Source of the DNA: JAWXCE01 sp034440495
GTDB lineage: Bacteria > Pseudomonadota > Alphaproteobacteria > Rhizobiales > Rhodomicrobiaceae
Direction: 5' to 3'
DNA length: 25,009 bases
NCBI GenBank assembly: GCA_034440495.1
Contig: JAWXCE010000027.1
Coordinates: 1 to 25,009, forward strand
Part shown: piece after piece, positions 1 to 6,082 of the stretch
Numbering within the stretch: position 1 is the stretch's first letter
Layout: each line of letters begins with the position of its first letter
Notes under the pieces: generated by a model
Database searches by the model: none
The model's input: only the letters and a program-made list of their open reading frames with translations
What the model was told of the DNA's origin: nothing
Program-made: the position numbers and the translations under genes

Positions 1-30
1 GGCTGGGATTTTCATATGAAAATCCCAGCC
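1..30 (-). terminator. Perfect 30-bp palindrome downstream of porin gene, probable terminator hairpin
   Basis: Bases 1-15 are the exact reverse complement of bases 16-30, with CATATG at the centre. The palindrome starts 21 bp past the stop codon of the minus-strand porin gene, so as RNA it would form a 12-bp stem with a 6-nt loop, which fits an intrinsic terminator. The U-run that would confirm this on the minus strand lies outside the window. There is no T-run on the plus side. Confidence 0.6.
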
Positions 31-51
31 AAATTCTACAATCCGATATAG

Positions 52-843
52 TTACGGTAGCGTGACTTTCAAAGTACCGACAACCCGTTCATCGCAAGCG
101 AACGCATCATCATTTGAGCAACCAAAATTGTTGTCACCAACATCTAGGTCAGTGTCATGATAGCGTACGTCCAGAGAAAATTTTCCATACGTCTTGGTCA
201 GGCCAACGTTCCAATAAACGTAGTCACCAAGCTCGTCTACGTCGGTATAACCGAGCGTGCCACTTGCAACCAGATCCAGCATCATGAATTTCGGAAGCGT
301 CTTCGAGACCGTGCCTTCGACAGTGAGAGCTTCTCCGGTTTCGCCACTGTACTCTGGAGAGTAGTACAATGTTAGGCCAGCACTGAGACCATCGTAAATA
401 GTACCACTTGCGCCGAGTTTGGCTTCGAAATAATCGGTTTCTGCTCCGGCGTCATTTGCACCTGGATAGTAGTAGTACAAGCCACCAATATCGAAAGTGA
501 TATTTTTATATGTTGGCTTGATGCCTGCATAAATATCAATTTCAACATCCGCAGCGGCTGGTGTGCCGAAATCGATGCCTGAACCCCAGATCCCGAAATA
601 AGCAATGCCATACGTCAGATCGACAGCAGCCTGGACGGTTGGCTCTTCGCTAGTCTGCGAAATGCCGCGGAACACATAGTCTGTTACGCCAGCAGCATAA
701 AAGCTAATGCCCCACTTGCGAGCTTCTTCCATCGCTGGCTCGTCTTTCAGGCTCAGATCGGCGGCGTTAGCAGCACCAGCAACAGCTACAAGCGCTGTCG
801 TGCCGAGAAAAGCTGCCCGAAGAACGTTACAAAATCCTTGCAT
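52..843 (-). CDS. TorF-family putative outer-membrane porin
   Basis: This 263-residue protein begins with a signal peptide (hydrophobic stretch about residues 9-23, AANAA-like cleavage near 24-28). The mature part is rich in alternating aromatic and small residues typical of a beta barrel, with GISFYAAGVTDYVFRG near the start and VVGTLKVTLP at the C-terminus. This matches the Gcw_chp/TorF family (TIGR02001), found in the outer membrane of proteobacteria; its substrate is generally unknown. Two cysteines sit in a late loop (GCSNDDAFAC) and may form a disulfide. The start is supported by an AGAGGC ribosome site just upstream. The gene is monocistronic: a candidate promoter lies about 110 bp upstream and a palindromic terminator follows. 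Family assignment is good; function is inferred. Confidence 0.85.
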   Translation of the reverse strand: MQGFCNVLRAAFLGTTALVAVAGAANAADLSLKDEPAMEEARKWGISFYAAGVTDYVFRGISQTSEEPTVQAAVDLTYGIAYFGIWGSGIDFGTPAAADVEIDIYAGIKPTYKNITFDIGGLYYYYPGANDAGAETDYFEAKLGASGTIYDGLSAGLTLYYSPEYSGETGEALTVEGTVSKTLPKFMMLDLVASGTLGYTDVDELGDYVYWNVGLTKTYGKFSLDVRYHDTDLDVGDNNFGCSNDDAFACDERVVGTLKVTLP

Positions 844-1154
844 TATAAGCCTCTTTCAAAGTTGGTCAGCTTCGTCACCGCCGACATCCCCAAAACACAA
901 ACCCGTAATTTCGTATGTGATTGCCCGCCCGGCCATCAACATTGACACTATTTATATCGAAAGCTTCATATCGTGCAACGACTACGCAGCGATTCGGCGG
1001 GGACAGGAAAGTCACTGTGGCTTCTTCGCACTATGGGGCAAAAATGCATTCGGAATGAGCAGTTTACTGCGTCACTTGACCATGCAAAACGCATAAAGTT
1101 AAATGATGCTTACGGATTTGTGTAAGTGAGAGGCAAAGCCTTGATGAACCTCCG
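844..1154. other. Intergenic region between xerC 3' end and porin 5' end
   Basis: About 310 bp with no convincing gene. It holds the porin leader and a candidate porin promoter (951-978), plus the 3' side of xerC. I see no clear terminator for xerC: the only hairpin near its stop (AGGC-TTT-GCCT) is short and has no T-run. Short open frames here look like non-coding extensions. Confidence 0.5.
951..978 (-). promoter_or_regulatory. Candidate sigma-70 promoter of the porin gene
   Basis: On the minus strand the sequence reads TTGCAC, 16 bp, TATAAA, close to a housekeeping -35/-10 pair, about 110 bp upstream of the porin start. This would give a 5' leader of roughly 100 nt. Confidence 0.4.
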
Positions 1155-2117
1155 CTAAGCAGCGCGCGGATGCGAACGCTCCACAACACGCAAAAGGCTT
1201 TCGCGGTCAACCTGCGTGTAAATCTGCGTGGTGGAAAGGCTCGCATGACCAAGCAGTTCCTGGATCGAGCGCAAATCTGCGCCGCGCCCCAGCAAATGCG
1301 TGGCGAATGAATGACGAAGCGAGTGCGGGGTCGCAGCCGCAGGCAAATCAAGTTGCGCGCGCAGCCTTGCGATCAGCAACTGCAGAATCCGCGGCCGCAA
1401 TGGCCCACCCTTTACGCCCAGAAAAAGCGGCGTCTCCGAACTCATCGGATACGGGCATTTTGCGAGATAATGCGCGATTTCCTGCTGCGCGACTGGCAGC
1501 ACGGGTACGATCCGCTCCTTGCCGCCCTTGCCCATCACCCGAACGCTGTCGCGTGGAGGCAGTGGCGCGTGCCGCCTTTGCAGGCCAAGCGCCTCCGAGA
1601 TGCGTAAGCCGGAGCCGTAAAGCAGCAGCAACGCGGCGCGGTCGCGGGCGCTTACCCATTCCTGCGTCTCGGACATAGGCTCCGCGCTGGCGTTCATCAG
1701 GTCGAGCGCTTTACTCTCAGTAAGAGGCCGCGGAATGCTGTGGCTTAGCTTCGGAAGTGAGATCGTCAACAGCGCGCGATTTTTCAGTGTTCCCGCACGC
1801 TCCAGAAAATGGAAAAAAGCCCTTAGCGCTGAAATCGTCCGGGACAAGCTTCGGCTGCAAGCATCGTCTGCGCGGCGCGCCGCCAGAAAAGCGCGAATGT
1901 CTGAAGCGCAAAGCGTGTTAAGCCGCCCGGGCGTCGCCTCGCATTGCCAATGGGCTCCCAGAAACTCGATAAACTGCCGGGCGTCGCGTTCGTAAGCTTC
2001 GAGGGTGTTCGAGGCAAGACGCCGTTCCTGGCGGAGATGCCCCAGCCAGGCGTTTACTGCCTCGACTGTTGCGGAAGGCGCCTGCACTGTTGTTCCCTCA
2101 AACGCCCGCGCCGTCAT
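1155..2117 (-). CDS. xerC: Tyrosine recombinase XerC
   Basis: This 320-residue site-specific recombinase would act with XerD at dif to resolve chromosome dimers before division. The N-terminal SAM-like core-binding domain (about 20-110) is followed by the catalytic domain. All six active-site residues are visible: R172 in GLRISEAL, K197 in MGKGGKER, H265 and R268 in TPHSLRHS, H291 in LGHASLSTTQIY, and nucleophile Y300. Length is slightly above the usual 300 or so because of N- and C-terminal tails. The ATG has GGGAG just upstream, which overlaps the end of the upstream transaldolase gene, whose stop is 9 bp away; the two are probably co-transcribed. Chromosomal context beside priA and the atp operon favours housekeeping XerC over a mobile integrase. 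Confidence 0.93.
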   Translation of the reverse strand: MTARAFEGTTVQAPSATVEAVNAWLGHLRQERRLASNTLEAYERDARQFIEFLGAHWQCEATPGRLNTLCASDIRAFLAARRADDACSRSLSRTISALRAFFHFLERAGTLKNRALLTISLPKLSHSIPRPLTESKALDLMNASAEPMSETQEWVSARDRAALLLLYGSGLRISEALGLQRRHAPLPPRDSVRVMGKGGKERIVPVLPVAQQEIAHYLAKCPYPMSSETPLFLGVKGGPLRPRILQLLIARLRAQLDLPAAATPHSLRHSFATHLLGRGADLRSIQELLGHASLSTTQIYTQVDRESLLRVVERSHPRAA

Positions 2118-2126
2118 AACTCCCGC

Positions 2127-2783
2127 CTATAAAATCGTTTGTCCCGTTTTAGACCAGTCGGTAAGAAACTGTTCTAACCCTTTGTCAGTTAACGGATGTT
2201 TAACGATCTGCTTTAACACCGAAGGCGGCACGGTCGCGACGTCGGCGCCAGCAAGAGCGGCCTGCGTTACATGCAGGGGGTGGCGAATAGAGGCTGCAAG
2301 GATTTCAGTCTTAAGCGCCGGATAATTATCGTAGATTGTACGGATGTCCTCGATCAGCTTCATACCGTCCTCGCCGATGTCGTCCAGTCGGCCGATGAAG
2401 GGCGAAATAAACGTTGCTCCCGCTTTAGCAGCGAGCAACGCCTGATTCGCGGAAAAGCACAAGGTGACATTGATTTTGAAACCTTCGCTCGAAAGGGCTT
2501 TGCACGCCTTGAGGCCATCCCAGGTCAGCGGGAGCTTGATCGTCACATTTGGCGCGAGAGCGGCAAGTTTGCGCCCTTCCTTTACCATCAAGGACGTTTC
2601 GACCGCCGCGACCTCGGCGCTTACGGGGCCTTCGACCACGTCACAGATCTCGCGAATCACAGTGAAAAAGTCGCGCCCGGATTTGGCAATTAGCGACGGG
2701 TTTGTCGTCACGCCGTCCAAAAGGCCTGTCTGCGCCAGATCGCGGATCTCGCCCACATCGGCCGTGTCCACAAAAAACTTCAT
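2127..2783 (-). CDS. tal: Small transaldolase / fructose-6-phosphate aldolase family protein (TalC/FSA type)
   Basis: This 218-residue class I aldolase-fold enzyme covers the full length of the FSA/TalC/MipB family (TIGR00875). The Schiff-base lysine is K83 in NVTIKLP, and the N-terminal FVDTADVGEIR and GVTTNPSL motifs are intact. The active-site motif reads SPFIGR with F129 where true fructose-6-phosphate aldolases have Tyr (SPYVGR); published work on TalB F178Y ties this position to the switch between transaldolase and aldolase activity, so I infer transaldolase of the pentose phosphate pathway. The start has a strong GGAGG site, which could be masked by a leader hairpin (see 2787-2824). 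xerC follows 9 bp downstream. Confidence 0.9.
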   Translation of the reverse strand: MKFFVDTADVGEIRDLAQTGLLDGVTTNPSLIAKSGRDFFTVIREICDVVEGPVSAEVAAVETSLMVKEGRKLAALAPNVTIKLPLTWDGLKACKALSSEGFKINVTLCFSANQALLAAKAGATFISPFIGRLDDIGEDGMKLIEDIRTIYDNYPALKTEILAASIRHPLHVTQAALAGADVATVPPSVLKQIVKHPLTDKGLEQFLTDWSKTGQTIL

Positions 2784-2786
2784 GCC

Positions 2787-2824
2787 GCCTCCATCATCCT
2801 GCTAGAACCTCACTGGCTGGAGGC
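2787..2824 (-). promoter_or_regulatory. Inverted repeat that could hide the transaldolase Shine-Dalgarno
   Basis: In the minus-strand leader, GCCTCCA (2818-2824) can pair perfectly with TGGAGGC (2787-2793), and the second arm contains the GGAGG ribosome site of the transaldolase gene. Pairing would form a 7-bp stem with a 24-nt loop. This may control translation, but is unproven and could be chance. Confidence 0.3.
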
Positions 2825-2878
2825 ACCTTTGCACGCCACAACTCGCGCTTCAACGTCACAGTTTCTCATCCGGTATGC

Positions 2879-2893
2879 TGATACTAATTATCA
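2879..2893. promoter_or_regulatory. Palindromic TGA-N9-TCA site, possible regulator operator
   Basis: TGATACTAATTATCA is an inverted repeat with arms TGATA/TATCA. It fits the TGA-N9-TCA form described for the rhizobial iron-responsive operator bound by RirA. The pattern is short, so identification of the regulator is only a suggestion. Confidence 0.3.
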
Positions 2894-2914
2894 ATAAATA
2901 TGATGAGGCTGTGT

Positions 2915-2944
2915 ATTGTATGTATTACTTAGTACACATACAAT
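2915..2944 (+). promoter_or_regulatory. Candidate promoter embedded in an inverted repeat, upstream of peroxiredoxin-like gene
   Basis: TTGTAT (2916-2921), a 17-bp spacer and TACAAT (2939-2944) make a good sigma-70 promoter on the plus strand. The same bases form an inverted repeat with 9-bp arms, ATTGTATGT (2915-2923) and ACATACAAT (2936-2944), so a dimeric repressor bound here would cover both promoter boxes. It would read the peroxiredoxin-like gene with a leader of 100-200 nt depending on start. Confidence 0.45.
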
Positions 2945-3056
2945 ATACAGATAAAAGCGTGATAGATGCCCCATTTTGGTTTTAAGCACCTTTTAAAAAA
3001 AGTACATTTCTAACTTCGGCAAAGTGCCAGTATCACTGCTATTTCGCAGCCCCGAA

Positions 3057-3665
3057 ATGACCCGACGCATCTTTGAAACGATCGAACTCGCCATCGAGCA
3101 GGGACGACAGTTGAGTCAAGCGGAGGTTTGCGCTTTAAGGCGTAGAATGGGTCCAGATTGCGCACTCATTTTGCAAGAGGGAGGCAGGCTTCCAGACGCC
3201 GCGTTTTTAACCATGACGGACACGGGCCCACGATATGTTTCCACGGATGACGTATTCCGAGGCAAGTGCGTCGTCTTGTTCGGCGTTCCCGGCGCATTTA
3301 ACCCGACGAGCCATTACTTCCATGTGCCGGGCTTTCTCGATCACCATGACGCCCTAATGGCGCGCCGAGTCGACACCATCGCCTGCATGTCGGTGAACGA
3401 TGTGTTTGTGTTCGACGAATGGGCCATAATTTCCAACGCGCGCGATAAAATCCTTTTCTTCTCGGACGGAAATGGTGATTTCGCTGAATCTATCGGTATG
3501 AAACTAAACGCGCGGCCGCTCGGGTTGGGCATGCGATCAGTGCGCTACTCCATGCTGGTGCGAAACCGCACTGTGGAAATCCTGAATATGGAGGAGGATT
3601 CGTGCGCCGCTGATATCAGTTCGGCATCCGTGCTGCTCGAAGCGATGAATGCGACCATAAATTAG
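3057..3665 (+). CDS. Peroxiredoxin-fold protein (Prx5/AhpE-like) lacking the peroxidatic cysteine
   Basis: From the ATG at 3057 this is 202 residues. From about residue 47 it follows the Prx5 family: GGRLPDAAF, TDDVFRGK, VVLFGVPGAFNPTS, VPGFLDHHDALMARRVDTIACMSVNDVFV, SDGNGDF and GLGMRSVRYSMLV. In active family members the motif is PGAFTPTC; here it is PGAFNPTS, so the peroxidatic Cys is Ser85 (codon 3309-3311). Classical peroxidase activity is therefore unlikely. The N-terminal 45 or so residues are an extension absent from most relatives. Start choice is uncertain: GTG at 3024 and ATG at 3057 lack a ribosome site, while ATG at 3147 has AAGG 6 bp upstream and would give a 172-residue protein of normal family length. 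The gene interrupts the usual transaldolase-priA neighbourhood and follows AT-rich DNA, suggesting acquisition. Confidence 0.8.
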   Translation: MTRRIFETIELAIEQGRQLSQAEVCALRRRMGPDCALILQEGGRLPDAAFLTMTDTGPRYVSTDDVFRGKCVVLFGVPGAFNPTSHYFHVPGFLDHHDALMARRVDTIACMSVNDVFVFDEWAIISNARDKILFFSDGNGDFAESIGMKLNARPLGLGMRSVRYSMLVRNRTVEILNMEEDSCAADISSASVLLEAMNATIN

Positions 3666-3721
3666 GGCGTTCCCGCCCGCGATGGTGTGCGAATCGCTCG
3701 TGATCTTCTACATAACCGGTC

Positions 3722-5923
3722 ATGATCGCGAATAACAAGGATCGCCCCGCCAGCGCGCACAAAACAGTCGCTGTACTCATGCCGTTGTGGCTGGAGCACC
3801 CCTACGACTACCTTGTTCCCGGCGGCGTTGACCTGCGGCCCGGCGATTTTGTGCTGACGCCTATCGGGCCAATGAAGCGCATCGGCGTGGTGTGGGATGC
3901 GGCGCCCGCCCGCGACGCCGTCGATCGTAAAAAACTGAAAACCATCATCGAGAAGCTGGATGCCGAGCCGCTGCCGGATGTTTCTCGCCGGTTTGCGGAG
4001 TGGGTGGCGCGCTATACGCTGATGCCGCTCGGCATGGCGCTGAAAATGATGATGAGTTCGGCCGAGGCGTTCGACGAGGAGGCCACCCGCTGGGGATACA
4101 AGCTTGTCGGAGCCCCTCCATCGCGGCTGACGCCGGGCCGCAAGCGCGTGCTAGAGGCGGCGTCCAACGGCCTCGTCTGGCCGAAGGCGCAACTCGCGGA
4201 GGTGGCGGGCGTCGGCTATTCTGTCATCGACGGGTTGGCCGAAGCAGGAACATTCGTGCGGGTGGAGTTGCCGCGCTCGAAGATGCGGGCGCCGCGAGCC
4301 GACTTCGCGCAGGTGGCTTTCGGCGAGGGCCAGGCTCGCGCCGCGCATTCGCTACAAATGGCGGTGGAGGCGGGCGGCTATTCCGTCAGTCTGCTCGACG
4401 GCGTAACGGGGTCGGGCAAGACGGAGGTCTATTTCGAGGCCGTCGCCGAGGCGTTGGGGCGAGGGCGCCAGGCGCTCATCATGCTGCCCGAAATCGCGCT
4501 GACCGGCCAGTTTCTCGCCCGCTTCGAGGCGCGCTTCGGTTGCCGCCCCGCTGAATGGCATTCGCAAATATCGCCCGGCGAGCGAGCGCGGTTATGGCGG
4601 GCGGTGGCCAGCGGCGAGGCAAAAGCGGTGACGGGCGCGCGCTCGGCGCTATTCCTGCCCTTCGTGGATTTAGGGTTGATCGTGGTCGATGAGGAGCACG
4701 ACGCTTCATATAAGCAGGAGGATAAAGTGAGCTATCAGGCTCGCGACATGGCGGTAGCACGCGGCTGGCTCGGCAAATGCCCGGTGGTGCTCGCCTCCGC
4801 CACGCCCTCCATCGACAGCTTCGTAAATGTGCGGCGCGGGCGTTATAACCACGTGCGGCTGGAGGAGCGCTTCGCGGGCGCCGCCATGCCGGACATTGAA
4901 GCCATCGACCTGCGCATCGACAAGCCGGAGCGCGGGCGCTGGCTTTCCCCCAAACTTGTCGCGGCGGTGAATGACACGCTGGCGCGCGGCGAGCAGACGC
5001 TGCTATTCCTCAACCGTCGCGGATATGCGCCGCTCACGCTCTGCAGGGCCTGCGGTCATCGCCTTGAATGCCCGCAATGCACTGCGCATCTAGTCGAGCA
5101 TCGCTTCCGCGAAAAGCTCACCTGCCACCATTGCGGCTTCACGCTGCCGAAGCCGAAAACCTGCCCGAAATGCGGCACCGAGGATCACATGACGCCATGC
5201 GGGCCCGGCGTCGAGCGCGTCGCGGAGGAGGTGGCCCAGCGCTGGCCGGAGATGCAAACCGCGATTTTGTCCAGCGATCTCGTGCCTACCATGAAAGCGC
5301 TGCGCGAGGTGATCGAGACGGTGGCGGCGGGCGAGGCGCGCATCGTCATCGGCACGCAGCTCGTGGCGAAGGGGCATCATTTCCCGAGGCTGGCGACCGT
5401 CGGCGTGGTGGACGGCGATTTGAGTCTCGCCACCGCCGACCCGCGCGCCGCTGAGCGCACCTTCCAGTTGCTCAATCAGGTGACGGGGCGCGCCGGGCGC
5501 AGCGGCACCGTTGGGCGCGGCTATATCCAGACGTATCTGCCCGAGCATCCGGTGATGCAGGCGATTATCTCCGGCGACCGCGAGCAGTTTATCGAGCGCG
5601 AGATCGTTGCGCGCGAGGAAGCGGGGATACCGCCATTCGGGCGCCTCGCCGCCGTGCTCATCTCCGCCAAAACGCGGCCCGAGGCCGAAGCCTACGCGCG
5701 CGCTTTCGCCATGGCTGCCCCACCTGCAAGCCGCATCGAGGTGCTAGGCCCCGCCGAAGCCCCCATCGCGATCATCAGAGGCCGCCACCGCTTTCGCTTC
5801 CTCGTGAAAGCCGCCCCCGAGGCCAACCTCCAAGCCTATATGCGCCTGTGGCTCAACGAGGCCCCGCCCGCAAAGGGCAGCGTAATGGCGCAAGTGGATA
5901 TCGATCCGTACAGTTTTTTGTAG
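3722..5923 (+). CDS. priA: Primosomal replication restart helicase PriA
   Basis: This 733-residue superfamily 2 helicase reloads the replisome at collapsed forks. The N-terminal 3'-DNA-binding domain (HPYDYLVP...GDFVLTPIG) is followed by Walker A GVTGSGKT at 227-234, the DEEH Walker B near 323-326, and a two-zinc cysteine module from about 441 to 483 (CRAC, CPQC, CHHC, CPKC, all eight cysteines present). Helicase motifs V/VI are seen in GTQLVAKGHHFP and NQVTGRAGRSG. Length matches the E. coli enzyme. The ATG at 3722 is the first start in the frame but has no clear ribosome site. Codon use is strongly GC-rich, producing several long shadow frames. Confidence 0.96.
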   Translation: MIANNKDRPASAHKTVAVLMPLWLEHPYDYLVPGGVDLRPGDFVLTPIGPMKRIGVVWDAAPARDAVDRKKLKTIIEKLDAEPLPDVSRRFAEWVARYTLMPLGMALKMMMSSAEAFDEEATRWGYKLVGAPPSRLTPGRKRVLEAASNGLVWPKAQLAEVAGVGYSVIDGLAEAGTFVRVELPRSKMRAPRADFAQVAFGEGQARAAHSLQMAVEAGGYSVSLLDGVTGSGKTEVYFEAVAEALGRGRQALIMLPEIALTGQFLARFEARFGCRPAEWHSQISPGERARLWRAVASGEAKAVTGARSALFLPFVDLGLIVVDEEHDASYKQEDKVSYQARDMAVARGWLGKCPVVLASATPSIDSFVNVRRGRYNHVRLEERFAGAAMPDIEAIDLRIDKPERGRWLSPKLVAAVNDTLARGEQTLLFLNRRGYAPLTLCRACGHRLECPQCTAHLVEHRFREKLTCHHCGFTLPKPKTCPKCGTEDHMTPCGPGVERVAEEVAQRWPEMQTAILSSDLVPTMKALREVIETVAAGEARIVIGTQLVAKGHHFPRLATVGVVDGDLSLATADPRAAERTFQLLNQVTGRAGRSGTVGRGYIQTYLPEHPVMQAIISGDREQFIEREIVAREEAGIPPFGRLAAVLISAKTRPEAEAYARAFAMAAPPASRIEVLGPAEAPIAIIRGRHRFRFLVKAAPEANLQAYMRLWLNEAPPAKGSVMAQVDIDPYSFL

Positions 5924-6009
5924 TATCCGCGTCAGTGCAGAAAAAATTTTCAGAACTAAAATCATCGCAGGCGCGGTTGTCGCAAACTTTAAAAGTCATA
6001 AGTTAACGT

Positions 6010-6027
6010 ATTGCATAAATATGCAAT
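6010..6027. promoter_or_regulatory. 18-bp palindrome, likely operator upstream of ybaL
   Basis: ATTGCATA-AA-TATGCAAT is perfect, with 8-bp arms around an AA centre. It lies 55 bp before the start codon of the antiporter gene. Size and symmetry fit a winged-helix dimer such as MarR/PecS-type regulators, which bind TTGCAT...ATGCAA-like sites; the regulator itself is not in the window. Confidence 0.4.
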
Positions 6028-6082
6028 CGCCCCTGTTAAACAGCTATTTTTTTGTCAGAATGACGCTCTGAAAGGGTTCGCC

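Larger units (their letters stand above)
2784..3056. other. AT-rich intergenic region with operator-like palindromes
   Basis: About 270 bp between the divergent transaldolase and peroxiredoxin-like genes. The part from about 2880 to 3015 is much richer in A+T than the flanks and carries two palindromic sites (2879-2893 and 2915-2944). I see no gene here. Confidence 0.6.

Noticed and set aside
942..970. TTGACA on the plus strand as a promoter
   Set aside because: No acceptable -10 at 16-18 bp and no plus-strand gene downstream.
1155..2117. xerC as the integrase of a mobile element
   Set aside because: It is linked to transaldolase in a conserved housekeeping neighbourhood with no attachment repeats or cargo genes beside it.
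3665..3678. GGGCG-TTCC-CGCCC hairpin after the peroxiredoxin-like stop as a terminator
   Set aside because: Only a 5-bp stem and no T-run.
5090..5548. Minus-strand frame within priA
   Set aside because: Antisense to an intact helicase gene, no motif, composition of a shadow frame.
5940..5951. GAAAAAATTTTC after priA as a terminator
   Set aside because: A pure A/T palindrome without a GC stem or a following T-run.
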